Of a DNA stretch of 64,000 nt, positions 43,082 through 51,345 are shown piece by piece. Location of the stretch: contig NZ_CP014595.1 in NCBI RefSeq assembly GCF_001687105.1, forward strand, positions 1,759,001 to 1,823,000, in the 5' to 3' direction. Source of the DNA: Salipiger sp. CCB-MM3 (GTDB lineage: Bacteria > Pseudomonadota > Alphaproteobacteria > Rhodobacterales > Rhodobacteraceae). Below the pieces are notes generated by a model. It did not search any database, was not told the origin of the DNA, and saw nothing but the letters and a program-made list of their open reading frames with translations. Made by a program: the position numbers and the translations under genes. How positions within the stretch are numbered: position 1 is the stretch's first letter; the number at the start of each line of letters is the position of its first letter.

Positions 43082-44653
43082 ATGGCTGCACCTTTCGACA
43101 TGAATGACGACAGCGTCGTCGTGATCATCGGCACCGGCGCTGGCGGCGGTGTGCTGGCGAACGAGCTTGCGCAGAAGGGCGTGAGCGTCGTGGCGCTGGA
43201 AGCGGGCGGGCGCTACCTGCCCGAGGACTACATCAACGACGAATGGGAGAGCTTCGGCCAACTGGCATGGACCGATGCGCGCTCGACCAGCGGCGACTGG
43301 CGGGTGGCGAAGGATTTTTCGGGGCTGCCTGCGTGGATCGTGAAGGCGGTCGGCGGCACCTCGATCCACTGGGCGGGCGCGTCGCTGCGGTTCCAAGAGC
43401 ATGAGTGGAAGGCCAAGACCACCTATGGCGATGTGCAGGGCGCGAACCTGCTCGACTGGCCGATCGACGCCGCCGAGATGGAGCCGTGGTACGCCAAGGC
43501 CGAGGACAAGCTGGGCGTCACCCGCACCGGCGGGCGCGAGGGGCTGCCCGGCAACAACAACTACAAGGTGCTCGAGGCCGGGGCGAAGGCTCTGGGCTAT
43601 GAGGAAGTGCACACCGGGCGGATGGCAATCAACTCCGCCGATTTCGACGACCGCATGGCCTGCCAGCAGACCGGCTTTTGTTTTCAGGGCTGCAAATGGG
43701 GAGCCAAATGGTCGGCGGCCTATACCGACATTCCGCGCGGTGAGGCGACCGGCAACCTCGAGGTGCGCGACCATGCCCATGTGGCGCGCATCCTGCATGA
43801 CGACAGCGGCAAGGCCACCGGCGTCGAGTATTACGACAAGGATGGCACCCTGCAGATGCAGAAGGCGCGGATCGTCTGCGTGGCGGGCAATTCCTTCGAG
43901 AGCCCGCGGCTGCTGCTGAACTCGGCCTCGTCGATGTTCCCGGATGGGCTGGGCAACAGCTCGGGGCAGGTGGGGCGCAACTACATGCGGCACACCACCG
44001 GCTCGGTCTATGCGATCTTCGACAAGCCGGTGCGCATGTGGCGCGGCACCACCATGGCGGGGATCGTACAGGACGAGGCGAAACACGATCCGTCGCGCGG
44101 CTTCGTCGGCGGCTACGAGATGGAGACGCTGTCGCTGGGTCTGCCGTTTATGGCGGCCTTCCTCGACCCCGGCGCATGGGGGCGCGAGTTCACCACGGCG
44201 CTGGATGCCTACGAGAACATGGCCGGGCTGTGGATCGTCGGCGAGGACATGCCGCAGGAGACCAACCGGGTGACGCTGAACCATGACCTGAAGGACCAGT
44301 TCGGCCTGCCGGTGGCCAATGTGAACTTCAGCGATCACCCCAACGACATCGCCATGCGCAACCACGCCTATGGGCGCGCCAAGGCGATCTACGAAGCGGT
44401 CGGCGCGACCCGCACCCTGCCGACGCCGCCCTATCCGTCAACGCATAACCTCGGCACCAACCGCATGTCGGAGAACCCGCGCGACGGGGTGGTCAACAAG
44501 CACGGGCAGAGCCACGACGTGCCGAACCTCTTCATCTCGGATGGCTCGCAGTTCACCACAGGGGCGTCGGAGAACCCGACGTTGACCATCGTGGCGCTGG
44601 CGATCCGGCAGGCGGATCACATCGCGCGCGAGATGTCGGCGCAGAACATCTGA
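43082..44653 (+). CDS. GMC family FAD-dependent dehydrogenase, large subunit
   Basis: A 523-residue GMC oxidoreductase. The FAD-binding start is VVIIGTGAGGGVLANELAQK; the GTSIHWAGASLRFQ segment, the CVAGNSFESPRLLLNSAS region and the C-terminal HNLGTNRMSENPRDGVVN with PNLFISDGSQFTTGASENPT are typical of gluconate/sorbitol/fructose dehydrogenase FAD subunits. It has no own signal peptide and depends on the Tat small subunit. A membrane cytochrome c subunit, usually encoded next to it, is missing here. The sugar or polyol oxidised is unknown. Confidence 0.9.
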   Translation: MAAPFDMNDDSVVVIIGTGAGGGVLANELAQKGVSVVALEAGGRYLPEDYINDEWESFGQLAWTDARSTSGDWRVAKDFSGLPAWIVKAVGGTSIHWAGASLRFQEHEWKAKTTYGDVQGANLLDWPIDAAEMEPWYAKAEDKLGVTRTGGREGLPGNNNYKVLEAGAKALGYEEVHTGRMAINSADFDDRMACQQTGFCFQGCKWGAKWSAAYTDIPRGEATGNLEVRDHAHVARILHDDSGKATGVEYYDKDGTLQMQKARIVCVAGNSFESPRLLLNSASSMFPDGLGNSSGQVGRNYMRHTTGSVYAIFDKPVRMWRGTTMAGIVQDEAKHDPSRGFVGGYEMETLSLGLPFMAAFLDPGAWGREFTTALDAYENMAGLWIVGEDMPQETNRVTLNHDLKDQFGLPVANVNFSDHPNDIAMRNHAYGRAKAIYEAVGATRTLPTPPYPSTHNLGTNRMSENPRDGVVNKHGQSHDVPNLFISDGSQFTTGASENPTLTIVALAIRQADHIAREMSAQNI

Positions 44654-44674
44654 TCTCTGCTTGGGCAGGGTTTG

Positions 44675-44710
44675 GGGGCGCCGCGCTTTGCGGCGCCCCT
44701 TTTGGGTTTG
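44675..44710 (+). terminator. Rho-independent terminator after the GMC dehydrogenase
   Basis: GGGGCGCCGC (44675-44684), a GCTTT loop and GCGGCGCCCC (44690-44699) are followed by TTTTGGGTTTG. Strong hairpin 22 nt after the stop; a dispersed repeat follows immediately. Confidence 0.9.
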
Positions 44711-44721
44711 TGTGAAGGGGA

Positions 44722-44783
44722 GGGGGCGCTGCCCCCGTCCGCCTGTGGCGGACTCCCCCGGGATATTTTTGCCAAGAGGAAGG
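44722..44783 (+). repeat. Dispersed hairpin-tail repeat, copy D (subfamily 1)
   Basis: GGGGG-CGCTG-CCCCC (44722-44736) is followed by a second perfect hairpin GTCCGCC-TGT-GGCGGAC (44737-44753) and then the tail TCCCCCGGGATATTTTTGCC with AAGAGGAAGG (to 44783). Copy E on the other strand at 57831-57889 shares the layout and almost all of the tail. It lies between convergent genes. Confidence 0.75.
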
Positions 44784-44803
44784 TGGGGCTTGGCCGTGGC
44801 GGA

Positions 44804-45721
44804 TCAGCCGAAGGGGTCGGGGGCGATGTTGCCGCCGCAGAGCAGGACCGCCACACGCTCGCCCGGATCGGGGCGATAGGCGCCCGAGCGCAGGGCGGCG
44901 AGGGCGGTTGCGCCAGCGGGCTCGACCAGCAGGCGATGGCTTTGCCACAGGCAGTGCTGCGCCTCGGTGATCGCGTCGTCGCTGACGGTGAGGCTGCGGG
45001 CGAGATGCTGCTGCGCCAGCCCAAGGCAGATATCGCCGATGCGGCGCGCGCCAAGCGCGTTGGCGGCCACGCCCGAAGCCTCGACATCCACCGGCGCGCC
45101 CGCGTCGAGCGCGGCGGCAAGCGTGCGGGCGCTGTCCGGCTCGACGGCGATGATGCGGCGCGCGCCTTGCAGCCACGCCAGCGCCCCGGCGATCAGCCCG
45201 CCGCCGCCCACCGCGATCAGCACGGTGTCGGCCTCGAGCCCCTGCTGCTCCCATTCGCGCATCATCGTGCCCTGACCGGCGACGGTGGCGGGGGCGTCAT
45301 AGGCGTGAATCTGCATGGCGCCGGTCTCTGCCTCATAGGCGCGGGCCTGCTCGAGGGCGTTGGCGTATTCGCCGGGCACCACGGTCAGCGCCGCGCCGGT
45401 GCGCTCAATGAGGGCGATCTTGGCGGGACCGGCGATCTCGGGGACGAAGATCTGCGCGCGGTGGCCGAGCCGCGTTGCCGCATAGGCCACGGCGGCCCCG
45501 TGATTCCCGCCCGAGGCGGCGACCACGCCAGCGGCGGGCACATCACCCGAGAGCAGCGTGTTGAAGGCGCCGCGCGCCTTGAAACTGCCGGTATGCTGCA
45601 TGTGTTCGAGCTTCAGCTCGACCGGATGGTCCCACAGCACGGCGCTTTGCATCAGCGGTGTGCGCTGCACATGGGCATCAATGCGCTCTGCGGCGGTGGC
45701 GATCTCGGCTTTCCAGTCCAT
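44804..45721 (-). CDS. Threonine/serine dehydratase family PLP enzyme
   Basis: A 305-residue fold-type II PLP enzyme. The lysine Schiff base is in QHTGSFKARGAFN near residues 42-54; SGGNHGAAVAYAA follows, and the glycine-rich phosphate loop is VGGGGLIAGALAWL near 170-183. It lacks the C-terminal ACT-like regulatory domain of biosynthetic IlvA and is at the lower length end, so a catabolic threonine/serine dehydratase or serine racemase activity is likely. The start at 45721 has AAAGGA before it. It is divergent from the LOG gene. Confidence 0.9.
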   Translation of the reverse strand: MDWKAEIATAAERIDAHVQRTPLMQSAVLWDHPVELKLEHMQHTGSFKARGAFNTLLSGDVPAAGVVAASGGNHGAAVAYAATRLGHRAQIFVPEIAGPAKIALIERTGAALTVVPGEYANALEQARAYEAETGAMQIHAYDAPATVAGQGTMMREWEQQGLEADTVLIAVGGGGLIAGALAWLQGARRIIAVEPDSARTLAAALDAGAPVDVEASGVAANALGARRIGDICLGLAQQHLARSLTVSDDAITEAQHCLWQSHRLLVEPAGATALAALRSGAYRPDPGERVAVLLCGGNIAPDPFG

Positions 45722-45794
45722 TTTCAATTCCTTTGCTGCCCTTGCCGCCGGGCACGCTATATTCGGAGTCTGAGCAGAACAAGGACGGCCGACA

Positions 45795-46637
45795 ATGAAC
45801 GACGAACGCCATTCCATCTTTCGCGATGCGGGCCACGACCGGAAAACCGCCGAGGCGATCCCGGACACGCCGCAGACCCGCGCCCCGTCCTATCGCCTCG
45901 CCTTCGCCGACGAGGCTTTCCTGTGCCGGGAAGAGCTGCGCCCGGTGCGGCTGCAGCTGGAGCTTCTGAAGCCGCAGCTGGAACTGGACGAGCGCCAGAT
46001 CGACAGCACCGTCGTGCTGTTCGGCGGCGCGCGCATCCCGGCCCCTGCCGACAAGGATAAGGCGCGCACCAAGACGCTGGCCGACCTGTCGCGATTCTAT
46101 GAAGAAGCGCGGCTGTTTGCGCAGGCGATGACGCGCAAATCCGTCGCCAGCGGCAACCGCGAGTTCGTGGTCACCACCGGCGGTGGTCCGGGTGTGATGG
46201 AAGCGGGCAACCGCGGCGCCGAGGAAGCGGGCGGCGTGTCGATCGGGCTTAACATCGTGCTGCCGCACGAGCAGGCGCCGAACGAATATGTGACGCCGAA
46301 CCTGTGCTTCAACTTCCACTATTTCGCGATCCGCAAGATGCACTTCCTGATGCGCGCGCGTGCGATCTGCGTCTTTCCGGGCGGCTTCGGCACGCTGGAT
46401 GAGATGTTCGAGACGCTGACGCTGATCCAGACCGGGCGCATGCAGCGGGTTCCGATCCTGCTGTTCGGGCGGGAGTTCTGGGACGGCATCATCAATTGGG
46501 AGGCGCTGAAGGAGGCGGGCACGATCAGCCCCGAGGACCTCGACCTCTTCCGCTTCGTGGAGAGCGCCGATGAGGCTGCGCATTTGATCGAGGAATGGGA
46601 TCCGGCACCGCCGCGCGAGGATATTCCGGGGCGCTGA
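45795..46637 (+). CDS. TIGR00730/LOG family Rossmann-fold protein
   Basis: A 280-residue member of the LOG group, with the two family motifs: TGGGPGVMEAGNRGAEEAGG near 132-151 and FPGGFGTLDEMFETLTL near 197-213. LOG proteins hydrolyse nucleotide monophosphates, releasing a base and ribose 5-phosphate (cytokinin activation in plants). The extra 75 N-terminal residues are seen in the longer bacterial subgroup. AAGGA precedes the ATG. It is convergent with the CapD-type gene. Confidence 0.87.
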   Translation: MNDERHSIFRDAGHDRKTAEAIPDTPQTRAPSYRLAFADEAFLCREELRPVRLQLELLKPQLELDERQIDSTVVLFGGARIPAPADKDKARTKTLADLSRFYEEARLFAQAMTRKSVASGNREFVVTTGGGPGVMEAGNRGAEEAGGVSIGLNIVLPHEQAPNEYVTPNLCFNFHYFAIRKMHFLMRARAICVFPGGFGTLDEMFETLTLIQTGRMQRVPILLFGREFWDGIINWEALKEAGTISPEDLDLFRFVESADEAAHLIEEWDPAPPREDIPGR

Positions 46638-46671
46638 TACCGCGCCTGCGAGCGGGAGGCGGTAGAAAAGG

Positions 46672-46709
46672 AAAGAGGGGCGGCGTTTGCGCGGCCCCTC
46701 TTTTGCTTT
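46672..46709. terminator. Bidirectional terminator between LOG and CapD-type genes
   Basis: AAAGAGGGGC (46672-46681) pairs with GCCCCTCTTT (46694-46703). The plus-strand side is followed by T and GCTTTG; the minus-strand side by CCTTTTC. It sits in the short gap between two convergent genes and could end both transcripts. Confidence 0.75.
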
Positions 46710-46740
46710 GGTGAAATGGCTGTTCGGGTCGCCTGCGGCG

Positions 46741-48597
46741 TCAGAGCGATTTTGCCTCATCGGCTTTCACCGCGGGCTTTTCTCCATGCTCGACCCAGCG
46801 GGCGATGATCTCGCGGGCAAGAATTTCGTCGCGCTCTGCCACGGCCTGCCGCAGGTCCTTCATCGCGGTGGCGATCTCGAACTCGGACAGGTAGCTCTCT
46901 TGCGCGCGCAGGATCTTGTGGTGCGGGGTGGTCAGCATATCGGTGGAGATCAGCAGCTCTTCGTGCAGCTTCTCGCCCTTGCGCAGGCCGGTGACCTCGA
47001 TCTCGATGTCGCCGTCGGGGTTCTTATCATCCTTCACCGAATAGCCCGCGCCTTCGATCATCTGGCGCGCCAGCTTGTGGATCGGCACCGGCTTGCCCAT
47101 GTCGAGCACGAAGACATCGCCGCCGCGCGAGAAGGACCCGGCCAGCAGCACGAGGCGGGCGGCTTCGGAGATGGTCATGAAGTAGCGCGTCACCCGGCGG
47201 TCGGTGAGGGTGACCGGCCCGCCACGGGCGATCTGCTCTTCGAAGAGAGGGATGACCGAGCCCGACGAGCCCAACACATTGCCGAAGCGGACCATCGAGA
47301 AACGGGTCTCGCTGGACCGGGTGGCGAGATCCTGCACGATAAGCTCGGCTAGGCGTTTCGACGCGCCCATAACGTTGGTCGGGCGCACGGCCTTGTCGGA
47401 AGAGACGAGGATGAAGCGTTCGACACCGGCCTCACGCGCGGCCTCGGCGACGATCTTGGTGCCCAGCACGTTGTTGCGCATGCCGGCGATAACATTGCTC
47501 TCGACCAGCGGCAGATGCTTGTAGGCGGCGGCGTGCAGCACCACGTCGATCCGGTAGTCGCGCAGCACTTCGGCGATCAGCGTGTCATCCATCACCGAGC
47601 CGAGCACGGGGGTGATGTTGAGCCCCTCGGAGAGATCGCGCAGTTCCTTGTCGATGTTGTAGAGCGCCAGTTCGGAGTGATCGAGGGCAACGATGCACTC
47701 AGGCTTGCAGCCCAGCAACTGGCGGCAAAGCTCCGAGCCGATCGAGCCACCGGCGCCGGTGATCAGGATGCGGCGCCCGGAATAGGCGTGGCTGACGCCC
47801 GGAAGCTCGCTTTCGAGACGGCCGCGACCAAGGAGATCGTCGAGCGAGACGGGCGAGACGCGCTTGCGCAGTTCGCCCTCGCCGACCAGTTCGGCAAAGG
47901 ACGGCAGCGCGTGCACCTCGCAGCCGATGCTGCGCAGGCGGTGAGCGATGCGGGCAAGCTCCGGCTGGCGGATCGAGGGCATCGCCAGCACGACGCGGTC
48001 GATCACCTTGGTCTCGATCAGGTGTTTGATGGACGAAGGCGCGTGGACGCGCAGGCCAGAGACCACCAGCGATTGCAGCGTGGGGTTGTCGTCGACGAAG
48101 CAGACCGGTTCGATGGCATCATCATGGCGCAGCGCGGCGACCAGCTGCTGGCCGGTCTGGCCCGCGCCGTAGATCAGCACCCGCATGCGCCGGTTGCTGC
48201 GACGGTAGAGCCCGATGGTCACATGCCGCAGGGCGATCCGCCACGTGGCGCTGAGCACCATCAGCAACAGCACGAGGTTGAGATAGACCGCCGCCGAGAT
48301 GGGGGTGCCGAATGTGGCATCGAGGACCACGGCCGAGATGCCCGTCAGAACCGAGAAAAGCGCGGTACGTGTGATGCCGCGGGTCTCGAAGGCGTTGAGC
48401 TTGATCCGCGGAAGTTGCAAGCGCCAGGAGATCACACCGCCGGCGACCATCATCAGGGCGATCAGCGGAACAAGCTGCGCCGCGCCGGGAAGATCGCTGC
48501 GGACCGTCGCATTGAGCAGGAGCGCAGCGGCCATGGCGATGCCGACCATAAGCATGTCGAGGACAAGAAAGATCAGCTGCTTCTGCGGGCGGGGCAT
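46741..48597 (-). CDS. WbpM/CapD-type membrane nucleotide-sugar 4,6-dehydratase
   Basis: A 618-residue polysaccharide-biosynthesis protein. Four N-terminal membrane helices (about 8-125) are followed by a CoA-binding-like Rossmann region (RVLIYGAGQTGQQLVAALR) and the main SDR-type Rossmann domain (RRILITGAGGSIGSELCRQL). The catalytic segment is FILVSSDKAVRPTNVMGASK, with Met at the usual Tyr position of the YxxxK pair, as in WbpM/FlaA1 dehydratases acting on UDP-GlcNAc. It probably makes a modified sugar for surface polysaccharide. The N-terminus is uncertain: in-frame starts at 48606 (GTG), 48714 or 48741 would add a basic stretch. Confidence 0.88.
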   Translation of the reverse strand: MPRPQKQLIFLVLDMLMVGIAMAAALLLNATVRSDLPGAAQLVPLIALMMVAGGVISWRLQLPRIKLNAFETRGITRTALFSVLTGISAVVLDATFGTPISAAVYLNLVLLLMVLSATWRIALRHVTIGLYRRSNRRMRVLIYGAGQTGQQLVAALRHDDAIEPVCFVDDNPTLQSLVVSGLRVHAPSSIKHLIETKVIDRVVLAMPSIRQPELARIAHRLRSIGCEVHALPSFAELVGEGELRKRVSPVSLDDLLGRGRLESELPGVSHAYSGRRILITGAGGSIGSELCRQLLGCKPECIVALDHSELALYNIDKELRDLSEGLNITPVLGSVMDDTLIAEVLRDYRIDVVLHAAAYKHLPLVESNVIAGMRNNVLGTKIVAEAAREAGVERFILVSSDKAVRPTNVMGASKRLAELIVQDLATRSSETRFSMVRFGNVLGSSGSVIPLFEEQIARGGPVTLTDRRVTRYFMTISEAARLVLLAGSFSRGGDVFVLDMGKPVPIHKLARQMIEGAGYSVKDDKNPDGDIEIEVTGLRKGEKLHEELLISTDMLTTPHHKILRAQESYLSEFEIATAMKDLRQAVAERDEILAREIIARWVEHGEKPAVKADEAKSL

Positions 48598-49059
48598 GCT
48601 AATCACAGACTTGTAGAAGCGCGCGCGCGACCTTCGGAGCCTCAGCCTTGGGAGAAATCTGGCGATTCCTGTCGGGCGCCCTGAAATCTGCTGCCTCTTT
48701 TCCGCTCGCCGCATGGCTTGATCTGCCCAAATGGTCTTCAAATACGTTTATGTTCTACTCACTTGCCTAAACATTGGACAAGTGCGCGAAGGAGAATGCC
48801 CTGACGAACAGCGGAAATCCCCGGCGAACACCCGCCCAATGCCACGAAAATCATCACCCGTGAAGAGAAACCCTTCGAATTCATTACATTCGGGGCGAAG
48901 GAAGGAGAATGCGTGGTTTTTTCGCAGCGCACGCCGGTTTCGGCGCCTCTTCCACTGGAAAACAGCCCTTCCGCATATATGTGGCATGCGGTAAGACGCG
49001 CGCCAGCTTGCAGCGCGGGATCCGCCCGCGCGCAGCACACAGGAAGGAGAGCCAGAACC
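48598..49059. other. Intergenic region upstream of asd and the CapD-type gene
   Basis: About 460 bp, divergent to both neighbours. It is less G+C-rich around 48725-48790 and contains two GGAAGGAGA-like Shine-Dalgarno strings (48898-48908 and 49041-49050); only the second leads a confirmed gene. The first precedes an ATG at 48909, but that frame runs into asd out of phase and has no homology. Promoters for both directions are expected here. No tRNA or clear small RNA is seen. Confidence 0.5.
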
Positions 49060-50082
49060 ATGGGCTACAAGGTCGTTGTTGTCGGCGCCACGGGGAACGT
49101 GGGCCGCGAAATGCTGAACATCCTCGCCGAACGCGAATTCCCGGTCGACGAAATCGCCGTACTCGCGTCGCGAAAATCCCTCGGCACCGAGGTGAGCTTT
49201 GGCGACAAGACACTCAAGACCCAGGATCTCGCCACTTTCGATTTCACCGGCTGGGACATGGCGCTGTTTGCCGTGGGCTCGGGTCCGACGAAGGAATTCG
49301 CGCCGAAGGCCGCCGCTGCGGGCTGCGTGGTGATCGACAACAGCTCGCTCTACCGCTACGACCCGGACGTTCCGCTGATCGTTCCGGAAGTGAACGCCGA
49401 CGCGGTGCACGGCTATTCCAAGAAGAACATCATCGCCAACCCGAACTGCTCGACCGCGCAGATGGTCGTGGCGCTGAAGCCGCTGCACGACCGCGCCAAG
49501 ATCAAGCGCGTCGTCGTGTCGACCTATCAGTCGGTTTCGGGCTCGGGCAAAGAAGGTATGGACGAGCTCTGGGAGCAGACCAAATCGGTCTACAACCCGG
49601 TCTCCGAGGTGCCGCCCAAGAAGTACCCCAAGGAAATCGCCTTCAACGTCATTCCGCATATCGACGTCTTCATGGAAGACGGCTCGACTAAGGAAGAGTG
49701 GAAGATGGTCGCCGAGACCAAGAAGATCATCGATCCGTCGATCAAGCTGACCGCGACCTGCGTGCGCGTGCCGGTCTTCGTGGGCCACTCGGAAGCGATC
49801 AACATCGAGTTCGAGGATTTCCTCGACGAAGACGAAGCCCGTGACATCCTGCGCGAAGCGCCGGGCATCATGGTCGTCGATAAGCGTGAAGACGGCGGCT
49901 ACATCACCCCGAAGGAATGTGTCGGCGATTTCGCGACCTTCATCAGCCGTATCCGTCAGGACCCGACCATCGAAAACGGTCTGAACCTGTGGTGCGTGTC
50001 GGACAACCTGCGCAAGGGCGCGGCTCTCAATGCCGTGCAGATTGCAGAGGTGCTTGGGCAGAAAGTGCTCAAGAAGGGCTGA
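49060..50082 (+). CDS. asd: Aspartate-semialdehyde dehydrogenase
   Basis: A 340-residue Asd that reduces aspartyl phosphate to the semialdehyde, leading to lysine/diaminopimelate, threonine and methionine. GATGNVGREMLNIL is the NADPH-binding motif; the active-site cysteine is in NPNCSTAQM near 130; the substrate-binding CVRVPVFVGHSEAINIEFED region holds the histidine. The ATG at 49060 follows AGGAAGGAGA; an in-frame GTG at 48913 would add 49 residues without support. A good terminator follows 30 nt downstream. Confidence 0.97.
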   Translation: MGYKVVVVGATGNVGREMLNILAEREFPVDEIAVLASRKSLGTEVSFGDKTLKTQDLATFDFTGWDMALFAVGSGPTKEFAPKAAAAGCVVIDNSSLYRYDPDVPLIVPEVNADAVHGYSKKNIIANPNCSTAQMVVALKPLHDRAKIKRVVVSTYQSVSGSGKEGMDELWEQTKSVYNPVSEVPPKKYPKEIAFNVIPHIDVFMEDGSTKEEWKMVAETKKIIDPSIKLTATCVRVPVFVGHSEAINIEFEDFLDEDEARDILREAPGIMVVDKREDGGYITPKECVGDFATFISRIRQDPTIENGLNLWCVSDNLRKGAALNAVQIAEVLGQKVLKKG

Positions 50083-50111
50083 ACGCCGAAAAATCCTTAA
50101 TGACTTCTTAA

Positions 50112-50140
50112 AGCCCGCCCCCTCTAGGGGCGGGTTTTTA
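50112..50140 (+). terminator. Rho-independent terminator after asd
   Basis: CCCGCCCC (50114-50121), loop CTCTA and GGGGCGGG (50127-50134) are followed by TTTTT. Classical layout 30 nt after the asd stop. Confidence 0.92.
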
Positions 50141-50338
50141 CTATGTTTTTTAAAGTTTTGTCAGAAATTCGGATCGCACCCCATCCTTTGGGATAGGTGC
50201 GCCTCGCCCACTGGGAACGGCACCTACTCCGCCGTCAGGATGGGCGGGAAACTCGCGGCTTGGTAGAAAAGAGACATCAACAGCGACGGTCACCCGCCGC
50301 ACCCGCCAGAAGGCGCAACCAACCAAAGGAGTGCCGAC

Positions 50339-50482
50339 ATGACCATTGATCTCGCAGACATCGCCCGGGGCCGCCGCATCGTAGCCGTTGCCGCCCGCGA
50401 CCTGTCTCTGCTGAGCCGGCGGGACCGACCGATGCCCAAGCTGATGACGCGGCTGCTGAACAACTTCCGCCTGCCGTCCTGA
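50339..50482 (+). CDS. Candidate 47-residue small basic protein
   Basis: AAAGGAG at 50325-50331 is followed seven bases later by ATG at 50339, opening 47 codons to TGA at 50482. The peptide starts MTIDLADIARGRRIVAVAAR and ends in TRLLNNFRLPS; it is Arg/Leu-rich and could form an amphipathic helix. I recognise no family with confidence; a DUF1127-like small protein is a remote possibility. It sits after the asd terminator with its own presumed promoter. Coding is supported by the ribosome-binding site and composition only. Confidence 0.45.
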   Translation: MTIDLADIARGRRIVAVAARDLSLLSRRDRPMPKLMTRLLNNFRLPS

Positions 50483-50868
50483 GCGGGCCCGAACAAAGGT
50501 TTTCGTCACCAGTGCCGCCTCGGCGATCCGTGATCGCGTTTTCCAGAGGCCAGTTATCCCCCGGGGGCGGGGAGTTTCGAGCCCCCATCGACCCTCGTGT
50601 CGCGTTGAGTTGTGCTGGCGGTGTTGTTTTGAGTGCCGGCAAAGACGCGGGGGTCTCCGGTGAAGGCCGGACCTTGTGTGGTGCCAGTAAGAGAGCGGGG
50701 CGTGCGGTCGGGTGATCGCGCGCCCCGCTGGTCCTTTGGGCGTCCGTTACGCGCGTCGAGACCGATACTGTCCGGAATACGTGACCTCCGGCGCCATGGA
50801 TTGCACGCCGCGACTCTGCAAATTCATGCTATGGTGAGAGTCTTTTCAGTATCGAAGAGATTTGAGCA
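50483..50868. other. 386-bp gap, possibly with a small RNA or terminator
   Basis: No convincing gene is seen. AGCGGGGCG at 50694-50702 pairs with CGCCCCGCT at 50721-50729 across an 18-nt loop, followed by GGTCCTTTGGG; this could be a weak terminator for a transcript starting in this gap. A promoter for the gene at 50869 must lie in the right-hand part, which is less G+C-rich near 50815-50860. Confidence 0.4.
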
Positions 50869-51297
50869 ATGGATAGTGATGATCGCACCGGAGCATTTTC
50901 CGGACCATTTCTTGACGCCACCGTTTCAAGCACAACCGTTTTCCTGACGCCCGGAGGGCGCGAAGAGATCGCGCTTGCTGAAGGTGCGCTGCCGGAAAGC
51001 CTGCAAGAAAACCTGCCTCAGGATCCCGACTGCGAGACCGCCGCGCTGCTGCGCATGGTGGTGCTGCCGCAGATCGAGGGTGCCTGCAGCTGGCCTGATC
51101 TGGTGTCGCGGCTGCGAAGCAAGGGATTCGGGCTGGGGTTCCGGTCTGGTCGTATGATCCTCAGCCGCCTCGACAGTGGCGCAGAGGTCTGTACGGGCCG
51201 AAGCCTTGGGGCGCCGCTGCGCGCGCTGGCGCTGCGGCTTGGCCGCCCTGCGCTGCGCCTCAGCCGCGATGGGCGGAGCGCGCAGCTGCAGGGCTGA
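50869..51297 (+). CDS. Hypothetical protein
   Basis: A 142-residue protein of no family that I recognise. The N-terminal 45 residues are acidic and Ser/Thr-rich (MDSDDRTGAFSGPFLDATVS); the middle is helical and hydrophobic (LLRMVVLPQIEGACSWPDLV); the C-terminus is Arg-rich (SLGAPLRALALRLGRPALRL). The middle region SRLRSKGFGLGFRSGRMILS may be a small DNA-binding or nucleotide-binding module, but this is only a resemblance. The ATG at 50869 is preceded by a weak AAGAGA site. The overall composition suits a real gene. Confidence 0.6.
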   Translation: MDSDDRTGAFSGPFLDATVSSTTVFLTPGGREEIALAEGALPESLQENLPQDPDCETAALLRMVVLPQIEGACSWPDLVSRLRSKGFGLGFRSGRMILSRLDSGAEVCTGRSLGAPLRALALRLGRPALRLSRDGRSAQLQG

Positions 51298-51345
51298 CTG
51301 TGGGTCAGACCGGGGGCTGACCGGGAGGCGCTGAGGGCAGCGCCC

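Noticed and set aside
44804..45721. Assignment as IlvA for isoleucine synthesis
   Set aside because: The protein lacks the C-terminal regulatory domain and no ilv genes are nearby; a general threonine/serine dehydratase label is safer.
48870..48885. TTCGAA-containing strings outside the two paired elements
   Set aside because: They occur singly, in coding sequence or without flanking palindromic arms, so they do not belong to the repeat family.
48913..49059. A GTG-initiated 49-residue extension of asd
   Set aside because: The strong ribosome-binding site and the conserved GYKVVVVGATGNVG start place translation at 49060.
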